Source of the DNA: Fodinicola feengrottensis
GTDB lineage: Bacteria; Actinomycetota; Actinomycetes; Mycobacteriales; HKI-0501
Assembly: GCF_010993775.1 (NCBI RefSeq)
Contig: NZ_WOTO01000034.1
Coordinates: 1-64,000 of the forward strand
Length of the DNA: 64,000 bases
Reading direction: 5' to 3'
How positions within the stretch are numbered: position 1 is the first letter of the stretch; the number at the start of each line of letters is the position of its first letter. Positions 1 through 8,614 of the stretch are shown here, piece by piece. A program made the translations under genes and the position numbers. The notes under the pieces were generated by a model. It was not told the origin of the DNA. It did no database searches and saw only the letters and a list, made by a program, of their open reading frames with translations.

Positions 1-196
1 ACGATCCCGAAATCGCAGTCCAGCCCAGTCTCGGAGCGTACGAGAAATCCGCCCCGAGGCCGTTGCGATCGGACTCGATTTCCCTCGCAGTACATAGAAA
101 ACGAAGGGCGTCAAGGTCGTACGCCGGGTTCGGGCCCGCACCGCGGCTGCCGCCGCTGCCGTGCATCACATAAGACGCGACGCCGGACGACTTCAT
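1..196 (-). CDS. Unrecognised open frame, runs off the left edge
   Basis: A leftward frame starts at an ATG whose complement is 194-196 and stays open for more than 60 codons to the window edge. The visible N-terminus is rich in Gly and Ser and has no motif I recognise. No strong ribosome binding site is visible. It abuts the rearranged atpB/VOC region, so it may also be a chimeric or chance frame. Confidence 0.2.
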   Translation of the reverse strand, partial: MKSSGVASYVMHGSGGSRGAGPNPAYDLDALRFLCTAREIESDRNGLGADFSYAPRLGWTAISGS

Positions 197-255
197 AGTG
201 TCCGAAGGTGCCGAAATCCGTACATCCGATCACCGTCACTGTGGACGGCACGGTT

Positions 256-482
256 GTCGGCGGTCGGGGCGGGCAGCAGGTGATTGGTCGGGATCACCTC
301 CAGCCAGTTTCGCCACCCAGATGAAGAAGAAGACGCTGACCGCTAGTGGCACGACGACCGGGGGCCGTTTTGATGCCGATGTTCTCCCGGACCTGGTCCT
401 GGATCTGGCCGACCACAGTCTCCCACAGCAACTGCGGCTTGGACGGCACGCCGCTGCGTGCCCGCCGGCCGATCAGCAGCCC
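256..482 (-). repeat. Inverted partial copy of atpB
   Basis: Read on the minus strand, this segment is the same as 900-1122 inside atpB apart from three small indels: an extra CC near the GQIQDQ codons, one extra C in a C run and one extra A. I see no substitutions. The copy starts abruptly inside a truncated VOC gene and ends abruptly. This is an inverted repeat of about 225 bp with a spacer of about 420 bp, either a recent inverted duplication or an assembly artefact at a long-read fold-back. Confidence 0.85.
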
Positions 483-667
483 CGCGGTGTTGACCCATAA
501 GCGCAGCGCGGCCGCCCAGAACTCGCCAAGCGCGCGACCGTCAGTCGCGTACAGACACAGCGCACGAAAACTCGCGAGGCTCATATCGCCGGCACCACGC
601 CGCACTGCCCGATGACCTCGGGATCCGCCGAATCGACGACGAGATCCATGAACTTCGCGATCACCAT
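483..667 (-). pseudogene. Truncated VOC (glyoxalase-like) gene fragments
   Basis: A start at 667 with a good AAGGAGG site upstream (complement of 676-682) begins MVIAKFMDLVVDSADPEVIG, the first strand and helix of many VOC-family proteins, but stops after 28 codons. A second start at 584, overlapping as ATGA, begins with LASFRALCLYATDGRALGEF, again a VOC-type N-terminus, and runs into the inverted atpB segment at 482. Both lack the rest of the fold. VOC proteins bind metals or act as glyoxalase, dioxygenase or resistance proteins; nothing functional is expected from these pieces. The similarity is judged from the N-terminal pattern only. Confidence 0.5.
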
Positions 668-794
668 GATGCCAAGCCTCCTTGTCTAGCGGTCGATTTC
701 ATCATGGCGGACACGTCTGACACATTCTCTCCTGCTAGAATTCATACCATGCTGCCAATTTTTCGTACGGACAGTATAACGGGAGGTGAAAGGG

Positions 795-1479
795 ATGATC
801 GAGGTCGGCAAGCACGTCACGGCGACCTTCCTGGGCATGACCTTCAACTTGGACACCATCGCCGCGACGCTGGTGGCCGGCGCGATCGTCGTCGTGTCCG
901 GGCTGCTGATCGGCCGGCGGGCACGCAGCGGCGTGCCGTCCAAGCCGCAGTTGCTGTGGGAGACTGTGGTCGGCCAGATAGGACCAGGTCCGGGAGAACA
1001 TCGGCATCAAAACGGCCCCGGTCGTCGTGCCACTAGCGGTCAGCGTCTTCTTCTTCATCTGGGTGGCGAACTGGCTGGAGGTGATCCCGACCAATCACCT
1101 GCTGCCCGCCCCGACCGCCGACGTGAACCTGACCTACGCGCTCGGACTGTTCACGGTTGTGGTGGTGCATGTCGTGTCGATCAGACAGAAAGGCGTGCTG
1201 CGCTGGGCCGTCGACATCGCCAAAGGACACGAGCCGGGGATGGCACCGATCTGGATCTTCGAGGAACTGACCCGCCCCTTCACGCTGGCGCTGCGGCTGT
1301 TCGGCAACATGTTCGCCGGCGGCATCATGCTCAGCATCATCGCGCTGCTGCCGATCTACGTGTTCTGGCTGCCGGAGATCCTCTGGAAGCTCTTCGACCT
1401 GTTCGTCGGGGTCCTGCAGGCGGTCATCTTCGCGCTGCTGATCATCCTCTATCTCGGCTTCCAACTGGACGAGGAGTAG
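795..1479 (+). CDS. atpB: F0F1 ATP synthase subunit a (frame broken near 980)
   Basis: AtpB is the membrane subunit carrying the proton half-channels facing the c-ring. The start ATG at 795 follows GGAGGTGA at a spacing of 5. The protein is about 228 residues, with several hydrophobic helices and the family core ELTRPFTLALRLFGNMFAGG, which includes the essential arginine (ALRLFGN). The frame shifts near 980, where the inverted copy keeps two extra bases (QIQDQ), so the full-length frame is restored by comparison. It is odd that no atpE, atpF or other ATP synthase gene follows; a TetR gene starts 12 bp later. This may be an orphan or displaced copy. Confidence 0.85.
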
Positions 1480-1490
1480 CTTCGGCAACC

Positions 1491-2090
1491 GTGCAACACC
1501 GCGGCACGTTCATCGAGCAGGCCCGGCGGGCCCAGATGGTCCAGTGCGCGGTCGAGGAAATCGCCGAAAACGGCTACCCGGCCGCCTCGCTGGCCGCCAT
1601 CGCCCGCCGGGCCGGCGTCAGTCGCGGGGTGATCTCGTACCACTTCGCCGACAAGGACGACCTGGTCGAGCAGGTCATCGCCGACTTCTACCGGCTAGGC
1701 GCTGCGTTCATCGGCGAGCGTCTGAAAGGTCTCACCGGCGTACGAGCGATCGTGCGGGCGTTCATCGAGGCGAACGTCGAGTTCTTCGCCGCCTATCCGG
1801 TGCACGTACGGGCGTCCCGGGACATCGTCCTCACCTACCGCACCGCGGCCGGCGCCCGGATCGACCAGCGTCGGCCCGAGGCCGCGCAAGGCCGGGCCGC
1901 GCTGCTCGACCTTTTCGCCCAGGGCCAGGCGTCCGGCGACCTGCGCCGCTTCGACCGGGAGGCGATGGCCACCGCGATCCGGGCCGCCGTCGATGGCGCG
2001 GTCCCCGAGCTGACGCTCAACCCGGACTTCGACCTCACCGCGTACGGCCGCGAACTGGCCACCACCTTCGACCACGCCATTCGTTCCTAA
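1491..2090 (+). CDS. TetR/AcrR family regulator
   Basis: A 199-residue protein with a GTG start 12 bp after atpB. The N-terminal helix-turn-helix is clear: VEEIAENGYPAASLAAIARR followed by AGVSRGVISYHFADKDDLVE, the usual TetR signature at about residues 18-60. The C-terminal two thirds is the helical ligand-binding and dimerisation domain, with an effector that cannot be predicted. Its tight spacing to atpB implies co-transcription, which is unusual. Targets are unknown; TetR proteins usually repress themselves or a neighbouring gene, here perhaps the leftward dedA operon that ends 26 bp downstream. Confidence 0.9.
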   Translation: MQHRGTFIEQARRAQMVQCAVEEIAENGYPAASLAAIARRAGVSRGVISYHFADKDDLVEQVIADFYRLGAAFIGERLKGLTGVRAIVRAFIEANVEFFAAYPVHVRASRDIVLTYRTAAGARIDQRRPEAAQGRAALLDLFAQGQASGDLRRFDREAMATAIRAAVDGAVPELTLNPDFDLTAYGRELATTFDHAIRS

Positions 2091-2115
2091 GCGGTCCCGC
2101 GTACGAGTGCGGAAC

Positions 2116-2767
2116 TCATCCACCACTGGCTGGCGCTGACCGCGCTTTTACGATGAACGGGAGCCGGCAGCCGGCGCTGTTTGCGGGTTTGAGCGCTCGT
2201 ACCAACGCGAACCCGAGCACCGCGACCACAGCGACGACACCGACCACGGTCATGCCGACGTTCAGCCGCTGGGTGACCTCGACGCCGACCAGGTAGCCGA
2301 GCGTCACCAGGCTGGTCGCCCACAGCACCGCGGACGGCACGTTGGCGAGGGTGAACCGGCGCCAGGGCAGCAACCGGCCGGACAGCCACGGGGTGAGCAT
2401 CCGCGCGCTGACCAGCCACTGTCCACAGGCGACGGACAACATCGGGTGACGGACCAGATATCCCTGCACCCGCTCGGTTGATCCCGGCCGGCACCCGCGC
2501 CAACCACCGGGACGGCACCGCTCGCCGCCGGCGGCCGCGGAAATAGCCCACCTGCGGCCCGAGTACGGCGCCGACCGCGGCCGCCGCAAGCGCCGCCGCC
2601 AGGGGCACCATCCCGGCGTGGGCGCAGAACCCCAGTGCGAACAGCAGGGTCGTACCAGGCAGGAAGAATCCGATCGCGAGACCCGACTCCGGAATCAGCA
2701 GCAGGCCGGCGACCAGCAGCAGGACCGGGCCCTGCAGCGAGCTGAGGAATCCGACCAGGCCGGTCAC
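2116..2767 (-). CDS. DedA family membrane protein (frame broken near 2480)
   Basis: DedA/SNARE-associated proteins are polytopic inner-membrane proteins linked to lipid carrier flipping and membrane homeostasis. The GTG start at 2767 overlaps the stop of the upstream methyltransferase gene. The N-terminal half has LLVAGLLLIPESGLAIGFFL then PGTTLLFALGFCAHAGMVPL, the DedA entry motif. The second half, in another frame, holds VACGQWLVSARMLTPWLSGR, LLPWRRFTLANVPSAVLWAT and two more TM helices. A one-base indel near 2475-2485 joins the halves to about 217 residues, a normal family length. Confidence 0.8.
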
Positions 2768-3378
2768 CGGACCACCGGCCGCCGGCAGACGTAGGTCAGC
2801 GCCGGCGGCAGGTTGCGCCAGACCGTGCTGGTCACCACGACCTCGTCGAAAGCGTGCCGCAGCTGGCGGCGAAAACGCTGGCCTCGCGGCATCATCACCC
2901 CGGACAGGTACGCGATGGTGCTGAACGCCCCGCCGGGGCTCAGGACACCGGCGATCTGCCGTACGACCTGCGTCTGCAGTGCCGCCGGGAACAGCGTCCA
3001 AGGCAGCGCCGACACCACCGCATCGACCGCGCCCACGCCCGCGTCGGCCAGCAGTTTGCCCAGGTCAGCGGCATCACCAAGGAGAACTTCCAGGTCCGGC
3101 TTGGCGGTCCGCAAATGGGCCACCAGGGTCGGGTCGATCTCGACCGCCACGTGCCGGCCGCGACCTCCCAGCCGGCGCGAAATCACGTCGCTGACCGCGC
3201 CGGTGCCCGGCCCGAGCTCGACCACCACCGGGTCGCCGCTGCCCGGTACGACCTGCGCCAGCGCCGCGGACGACGCCTCGCCGGTGGGAAAGAACGTACC
3301 CATCTGGGACGGCTCCCGCAGCGCCGCGGCCGCGAACACCCGCCAGTCATGCTTCGGTCTATTGATCGTGCTCGTCAT
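2764..3378 (-). CDS. SAM-dependent methyltransferase, phospholipid N-methyltransferase-like
   Basis: A 204-residue class I methyltransferase. The SAM motif I VVELGPGTGAVSDVI is at about residue 51, an acidic loop follows (VAVEIDPTLVAHL), and the sequence DAVVSALPWTLFPAALQTQV is typical of PmtA/KsgA-like phospholipid methyltransferases (S-LPW). The start ATG at 3378 has a GAGGAGG site. It is translationally coupled to dedA (GTGA overlap), so both may act on membrane lipids. The substrate is inferred from family pattern; a small-molecule methyltransferase is possible. Confidence 0.75.
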   Translation of the reverse strand: MTSTINRPKHDWRVFAAAALREPSQMGTFFPTGEASSAALAQVVPGSGDPVVVELGPGTGAVSDVISRRLGGRGRHVAVEIDPTLVAHLRTAKPDLEVLLGDAADLGKLLADAGVGAVDAVVSALPWTLFPAALQTQVVRQIAGVLSPGGAFSTIAYLSGVMMPRGQRFRRQLRHAFDEVVVTSTVWRNLPPALTYVCRRPVVR

Positions 3379-3555
3379 CGAGCCCTCCTCGGAATCCGTG
3401 ACATCCCCTGCGTCAACCGTGCCGATTTGGACAGGTACGGCGCCATCGTGCTGCCCCATCTGCTGGTGGCGCGATTCCCTACCTTTCGTGGTGGGGTTAG
3501 CCCCACTGTGCCGATTCGGGTCACCGGGCCATGATCGACGGGAGGGAGGTGAACG

Positions 3556-4809
3556 GTGACCGAGCAGGTGCCCGCTTCTGCGGTCGGGCCGGGTTCCCGG
3601 CTGGGCCTGCGGCAGGGCGGGAGGGCGCTCGCCGGGCTCGGGCTGAACCTGTTCACCGGCTTCGTTGGCCTGTTCTTCCTGCTCATGGCGGGTATCGGGC
3701 TGGTCACCGCGATCGCTGGCGTCGGGCTGCCGATCCTGTACGAGGCGCTGCTCGGCATTCGCCGGTTGACCAGGCTGCAGCGTCGCTGGGCCGGTCAGCT
3801 GTCCGGGCGACCGCTGGCCAGCCCGTACGTCGGCGGCCTCGATCGCGGGATGTTCGCCAGTCTGCGGGCGGCGGCCCTGGATCCAGCCACCTGGCGGGAC
3901 ATCGGCTGGCTCGCCCTGCAACCCCTGGTCGCACTGGCTCTGGGCCTGGTGCCGCTTGCTCTGCTCATCAGCGCGTACAGCATCTTCGACTCGGCGATGG
4001 GGAACGGGCCTGCCCAGGACATGCTCGGGCTGGTGTTGATCAGCGCTCTGGTGGCGGCGACCTGGTGGTTGCTGCCGTGGCTGACCGCCGCCCAGTGCGC
4101 CTTCAGCCGCTGGCTGCTGTCACCGTCCAGCCGGACCGAGCTGACCGAGCGGGTCAGTCAGCTGTTCGCGTCCCGCGCGGACGCGGTGGACGCCCAGTCG
4201 GTCGAGCTGCGCCGGATCGAACGGGACCTGCACGACGGCGCGCAGGCCCGGCTGGTCGCGCTCGCGATGGACCTGGGGCTCGCCGAAAAGGCGATCGACG
4301 AGAACCCGGCGATCGCGAAGCAGCTGGTGTCCGCGTCCCGCGCGTCCGCCCAGCAGGCACTCGCTGACCTGCGCGGACTCGTACGCGGCATCCACCCGCC
4401 GGTACTGGCCGACCGCGGCCTCGCCGGCGCCATCGAGGCCGCCGCGCTACTGTGCCCAGTGCCCATCCGGCTGGACATCATCATTCCGGCCCGGCCAGAG
4501 CCGCCGGTCGAGTCGGCGCTCTACTTCGCCGCCGCCGAGGCGCTCACCAACCTGGCCAAACACAGCGACGCGACCCGAGGCTGGATCCGGCTGCGCTACC
4601 TCGACGGTGCCCTGCGGCTGGTCATCGGCGACGACGGCCGTGGTGGCGCGGCGCTGCAACCCGCCGGCACCGACGACTCCGGCGGGTTGGCGGGCATCGG
4701 ACGGCGGCTGGCCGCCTTCGACGGCAGACTGGAGGTCGTCAGCCCGGTCGGCGGGCCTACCGAGGTCATCATGGAGCTGCCTTGCGCGTCGTCATCGCCG
4801 AAGACCTGA
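3556..4809 (+). CDS. Sensor histidine kinase, NarL/DesK type
   Basis: A 417-residue membrane kinase with a GTG start after GGAGGGAGGTG. The N-terminal half has about four TM segments (e.g. TGFVGLFFLLMAGIGLVTAI). The dimerisation box RIERDLHDGAQARLVALAMD contains the phosphorylated His, at about residue 221. The ATPase domain shows EALTNLAKHSD (N box), IGDDGRGG (G1) and GGLAGIGRRLAAF. It overlaps the downstream response regulator by 28 nt, so the two form one operon. The signal is unknown; membrane-stress sensing (LiaS/DesK-like) is typical for this subfamily. Confidence 0.9.
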   Translation: MTEQVPASAVGPGSRLGLRQGGRALAGLGLNLFTGFVGLFFLLMAGIGLVTAIAGVGLPILYEALLGIRRLTRLQRRWAGQLSGRPLASPYVGGLDRGMFASLRAAALDPATWRDIGWLALQPLVALALGLVPLALLISAYSIFDSAMGNGPAQDMLGLVLISALVAATWWLLPWLTAAQCAFSRWLLSPSSRTELTERVSQLFASRADAVDAQSVELRRIERDLHDGAQARLVALAMDLGLAEKAIDENPAIAKQLVSASRASAQQALADLRGLVRGIHPPVLADRGLAGAIEAAALLCPVPIRLDIIIPARPEPPVESALYFAAAEALTNLAKHSDATRGWIRLRYLDGALRLVIGDDGRGGAALQPAGTDDSGGLAGIGRRLAAFDGRLEVVSPVGGPTEVIMELPCASSSPKT

Positions 4810-5435
4810 GCCTGCTCCGGGACGGGCTGATCCGGCTGCTGACCGCGAACGACTTCGACGTGGTCGACGCCGTCGACACCGGCCCCCGGTTGGCCGAGGC
4901 CCTGCGCCAGCACCGCCCGGACGTGGCCGTGGTGGACGTACGACTGCCGCCCACCCTCACCGACGAGGGCCTGCGGGTCGCCATCGCGGCCCGCCGCGAA
5001 CAACCGGGCCTGCCGGTGCTGATCCTGTCCCAGTACGTCGAGCAGCTATACGCCCGCGAGCTGCTCTCGGACAACGCCGGCGGGGTCGGCTATCTGCTCA
5101 AAGACCGCATCGCCGACGTCGACCAGTTCGTCGACGCGGTCCGCCGGGTGGCCGCCGGCGGCACCGCCATGGACGCCGAGGTCATCTCCCAGCTGCTGTC
5201 CCGGCACCGCGCCGACCGCCCGATCGGCCAACTCACCCCACGTGAGCGCGAAGTCCTCGAACTGATGGCCGAAGGCCGCTCCAACGCCGCCATCGCCGGC
5301 CGCCTTTTCGTCACCGAGAAGGCCATCGGCAAGCACATCAACAATATTTTCGGCAAACTCGGCCTCGCTCAGTCCGAAGACGACAACCGCCGGGTGATGG
5401 CCGTCCTCGCCTTCCTCCAAGCCGACCCCCGCTAA
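4782..5435 (+). CDS. LuxR/NarL family response regulator
   Basis: The TTG start at 4782 lies inside the kinase gene. The 217-residue protein has a receiver domain (VVIAEDLSLLRDGLIRLL at the N-terminus, phospho-acceptor Asp in VAVVDVRLPP near residue 53, conserved Lys in YLLKDRI) and a C-terminal LuxR helix-turn-helix (LTPREREVLELMAEGRSNAA and VTEKAIGKHINNIFGKLGL). It is the cognate partner of the overlapping kinase. Targets are not visible; the sigma factor 70 bp downstream on the same strand is a candidate. Confidence 0.9.
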   Translation: MRVVIAEDLSLLRDGLIRLLTANDFDVVDAVDTGPRLAEALRQHRPDVAVVDVRLPPTLTDEGLRVAIAARREQPGLPVLILSQYVEQLYARELLSDNAGGVGYLLKDRIADVDQFVDAVRRVAAGGTAMDAEVISQLLSRHRADRPIGQLTPREREVLELMAEGRSNAAIAGRLFVTEKAIGKHINNIFGKLGLAQSEDDNRRVMAVLAFLQADPR

Positions 5436-5506
5436 TGCCCAGCTGTAACGCGTACGAACAGCCGAGCCAAGAGGGGACGTAAGAAGGAGGGGAAAGGGGA
5501 AAGCAT

Positions 5507-6094
5507 TTGAGTCAGCCACCGGATCCGGACGTGAGCCGGATCGGTCACGATCCCGACGCGTTCGAAGCCTTCTACCGCGCTCATGTCGAGGCGATCCAGC
5601 GGTTCGTCGCCCGCCGCGTCGAGGACCCGTACCTCGCCGCCGACCTGACAGCGGAGGTGTTCCTGGCCGCCATCGACTCGGCGCGTACTTACCGCGCGAG
5701 CCGCGGCCAGCCGATCGGGTGGCTTTATGGGGTGGCCCGCAATGTCATGGCCGCCGAACGGCGCCGGTCCGCCCGCGCGTTGCGGGCCGGGAACCGGGTC
5801 GCCGGGCGAGCCCTGGTCGACGGCGACGACCTCGTACGACTCGAGGAGCGCATCGACGCCGAGGCACGGACACGCGCGCTATACCGCGCGATGGATGAGC
5901 TGTCCGAAGCCGAACGCGCCGTGCTCGAGCTCGTCGCACTGGACGGTCTGGCCGTACAAGAAGCCGCGAAAGCCCTGGGCATAAGACCAGTGACCGCGCG
6001 CGTACGACTGCACCGCGCCCGCCAAACGCTCAAAGAACGGCTCTCCCCCGCCACCGCCGAACAGCTCACCATCCTGTCGGAGGCATCGTCATGA
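5507..6094 (+). CDS. ECF-type RNA polymerase sigma factor
   Basis: A 195-residue sigma-70 family protein. Region 2 lies at about residues 15-85 (DLTAEVFLAAIDSARTYR, PIGWLYGVARNVMAAERRRS) and region 4 at about 125-185 (LSEAERAVLELVALDGLAVQ and a helix-turn-helix ending RLHRARQTLKERL). The TTG start at 5507 is preceded by AAGGAGGGG about 15 nt upstream. The next gene overlaps by 4 nt (ATGA) and encodes a single-pass membrane protein in the usual anti-sigma position. Targets unknown. Confidence 0.88.
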   Translation: MSQPPDPDVSRIGHDPDAFEAFYRAHVEAIQRFVARRVEDPYLAADLTAEVFLAAIDSARTYRASRGQPIGWLYGVARNVMAAERRRSARALRAGNRVAGRALVDGDDLVRLEERIDAEARTRALYRAMDELSEAERAVLELVALDGLAVQEAAKALGIRPVTARVRLHRARQTLKERLSPATAEQLTILSEASS

Positions 6095-6733
6095 AGAACA
6101 CGTACGAGGAACGGCTGCTCACCGAGCTGCGTCAGATCGTCGCCGAAAACGCCACCCCCGGTCCGGCTCGCCGGTTCGGCTGGAAGCCGCGACTGGTCGT
6201 CGGCGGGGGGGTCGCCGCCGCACTGATCGCGGTCGGCGCGGTCGCCGTCATCGAAACCACCGCGACGCCAGCTTTCGCTGTGGACAAAAACAATGACGGC
6301 TCAGTAAGTGTCACGATCAACAAACTCAGTGACGCCGAGGGTCTGCAGCGCCAGCTGATCGCCGCTGGCGTCCCGACGGTCGCGAAGTATCTGCCGCTGG
6401 GCAAGAAATGCTCGGACGACTGGTATCGGCCAGCTCCCAGCGGCTCGATGTACACCAGCATGCGGATAGATCAAGACCACGTCACCTTCACCATCGGCCG
6501 GTATCAGCTTGGAAAGGGCCAGACGCTGGTGATCTCCACCGAGGGCGGGGTGGCTCCTGGCCCGAACGGCAAGCCGGCCGACGTTTCCGGAATCGGTCTG
6601 GGAATCGCCCAAGGCCCGGTCGGGGTGTGTCACGTGGTCGACATCAAGGTCCCGCCACCCGGGACAGTCCGGCGCCGGCGGCGGCGCCGTCCGCGTCGAC
6701 GGCAACGGATCCGGCAGCACACCGCTCAAGTAG
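6091..6733 (+). CDS. Single-pass membrane protein paired with the sigma factor
   Basis: The start ATG overlaps the sigma gene stop. About 45 cytosolic residues precede one TM helix (LVVGGGVAAALIAVGAVAVI) and a mostly extracytoplasmic domain of about 150 residues. The gene order matches anti-sigma factors, but no zinc-binding anti-sigma motif is seen in the short cytosolic part, so the role is inferred from position. Near 6660 the frame shifts: the frame given by the track runs into Arg-rich nonsense, whereas the alternative frame ends sensibly in a Gly-rich tail with TAG at 6731-6733. Confidence 0.6.
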
Positions 6734-6761
6734 CCCGTTCCCTCTCTCGGTACGGCCGCGT

Positions 6762-6814
6762 TGTCCGCATGCCCGCATGCGTGCTTTGGACGCACGCATG
6801 CGGGCATGCGGACA
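6762..6814. terminator. Perfect 23-bp inverted repeat with 7-nt loop
   Basis: Arms 6762-6784 and 6792-6814 are fully complementary, with loop TTTGGAC. Each arm contains GCATGC boxes, so the structure is a nested palindrome. It lies just after the sigma-operon membrane gene and before dapD. There is no downstream T run, but actinomycete terminators often lack one. A protein-binding role for the repeated GCATGC boxes is possible. Confidence 0.6.
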
Positions 6815-6860
6815 TGGCGCGGTGACCGAAGGTGGCGGGCGGTCTCGTACGCTCACGGGT

Positions 6861-7863
6861 ATGACCTCGAGCGAATCTCCGGCCAGTGCCTGGGGCATCG
6901 GCATCGCGACCGTGACCAACTCCGGGACCGTGCTCGACACCTGGTATCCGAGCCCCTCCATGGTGGTGGACCCCAACCGGTGCAGCAGCTGGGCATCGGC
7001 GACGGCGGCACGGTGGCGCTGGACGACGAGCAGGGCGAGGCGATGCTCGGCGTCTCCGGCGACCTGCTCGGCTCCGATCCGCGCCGCGGGGTGCACCGCG
7101 ACCTGGTCGTCACCCACGTCCGGGACCTCGCCAACCCACCGGCCGACGCGTACGACGCCTATCTGCGGCTGCACCTGCTCTCGCACCGGTTGGTCGCGCC
7201 ACGCGAATTGTCGATGGAAAAGATCTTCACCGTGCTGTCCACTGTGGTCTGGACGAGCATTGGTCCGTGTGCGGTGGAAAAATTCGAGACGACCCGGCTG
7301 CGGCTGCGGGCCGCAGGCATCGCGGTGCAGGTTTATGGCGTCGACAAATTCCCCCGCATGACCGATTACGTGGTGCCTTCCGGCGTACGGATCGCCGATG
7401 CCGACCGAGTGCGGCTGGGCGCGCATTTGGCTGACGGCACCACTGTTATGCACGAGGGATTCGTCAACTACAACGCGGGGGCACCCTTGGCGCCGCCATG
7501 GTAGAAGGCCGCATTTCCGCTGGCGTGGTGGTCGGCGACGGCTCGGACATCGGCGGCGGATCGTCGATCATGGGTACACTTTCCGGCGGTGGCACCGAAA
7601 TCGTACGGGTCGGCGAGCGCTGCCTGCTGGGCGCGAATGCCGGCATCGGCATTTCCCTGGGAGACGACTGCGTCGTCGAGGCCGGCTGTTATATCACCGC
7701 TGGCACCAAAGTCCTGCTGACCGATGGCCGAGTGGTGAAAGCGCGCGAGCTTTCCGGTGTTTCGGGTCTGCAGTTCTGGCGGAACTCGCAGTCCGGTGCG
7801 ATCGAGGCCCGCAGTCGTACCAGCGAAGGCATCGCACTGAACGAGGACCTGCACGCGAACTAA
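6861..7863 (+). CDS. dapD: Tetrahydrodipicolinate N-succinyltransferase (two frame breaks)
   Basis: DapD makes N-succinyl-2-amino-6-oxopimelate in the lysine/meso-DAP pathway, cytosolic, needed for cell wall and lysine. The protein starts MTSSESPASAWGIGIATVTN at 6861, then shifts near 6985 to the frame with LGIGDGGTVALDDEQGEAML and VPSGVRIADADRVRLGAHLA, and again near 7485 to the frame with MVEGRISAGVVVGDGSDIGG and the left-handed beta-helix repeats. These features and the total of about 333 residues match the actinobacterial DapD subfamily. An essential gene with two one-base breaks is strong evidence of sequencing indels. DapC is encoded 5 kb away. Confidence 0.88.
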
Positions 7864-8037
7864 CTGCCCGAACGGGCCGACGTTAGGGATAGAGAATTTT
7901 TCCCTTAGTGGCCGCGATATGCGGATTTTGGCTGCGCCTGTCTACTTTGGATCCCGCGGGCCGCGTCAACACAACAGGCCTGGGCAATACCGGACAGGTA
8001 GCCTCGCATTTCTCGGTCACTCTATGAGGGAGATTTC

Positions 8038-8597
8038 ATGCTGACTGCCCACCGCGGTCGACTGGCCACCGCCGGCGCGACCACGCGCTGCTGGCCGGCG
8101 CGGTCGCACTGGCGATCGCCGGCTGCGGCCCGACCAAGGGCGTCACGGCCGCGCCGGCCACCAGTGCCCCGGCCACCAACGCGCAGGTACCCGCGTCCGC
8201 GCCGCTGCCCAACCCGTGCGACGGCATCACGGACGCCGACATCACCTCGCTGACCACCCTGCCGGTGGACACGGACGGCAACGGCAATGGCGCCCAGCCG
8301 TACAAGGACGGCGACTCGCAGCGGGAGTGCGCGTGGGGCCTCAAGGGCGGCCATCTGCTGCTCGGTGTCCAGCACACCACCAAGGCGGAGTTCTCCCCTC
8401 CCGGCGCGGCGACGACCGTCGACGGCATCGGCGACCAGGCGTATTTCATCAAGGCCAACAACGAACTGCACGTGCTGCACGGCACGCTGGAGATCGTGGT
8501 CAGCTTCAGCAAGGACAGCAGCCCGTCCGACGACGAGACCCTCATCCCGACCCAGAAGGCGCTCGCCAGCAAAATCCTGGAAAAGGTCGGCTCCTAG
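8038..8597 (+). CDS. Secreted lipoprotein, DUF3558-like (frame broken near 8085)
   Basis: Starting at ATG 8038 (GAGGGAG upstream), a frameshift near 8085 joins the N-terminal residues to LLAGAVALAIAGCGPTKG, a lipoprotein signal with lipobox IAGC. A Thr/Ala/Pro-rich linker follows, then NPCDGITDADITSLTTLPVD and a domain with two cysteines (PC..., SQRECAW) and a VDGIGDQAYF stretch, the pattern of DUF3558 cell-surface lipoproteins. About 185 residues. Function of the family is unknown. Confidence 0.7.
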
Positions 8598-8614
8598 GAC
8601 ACTAGTGTCGGCCC

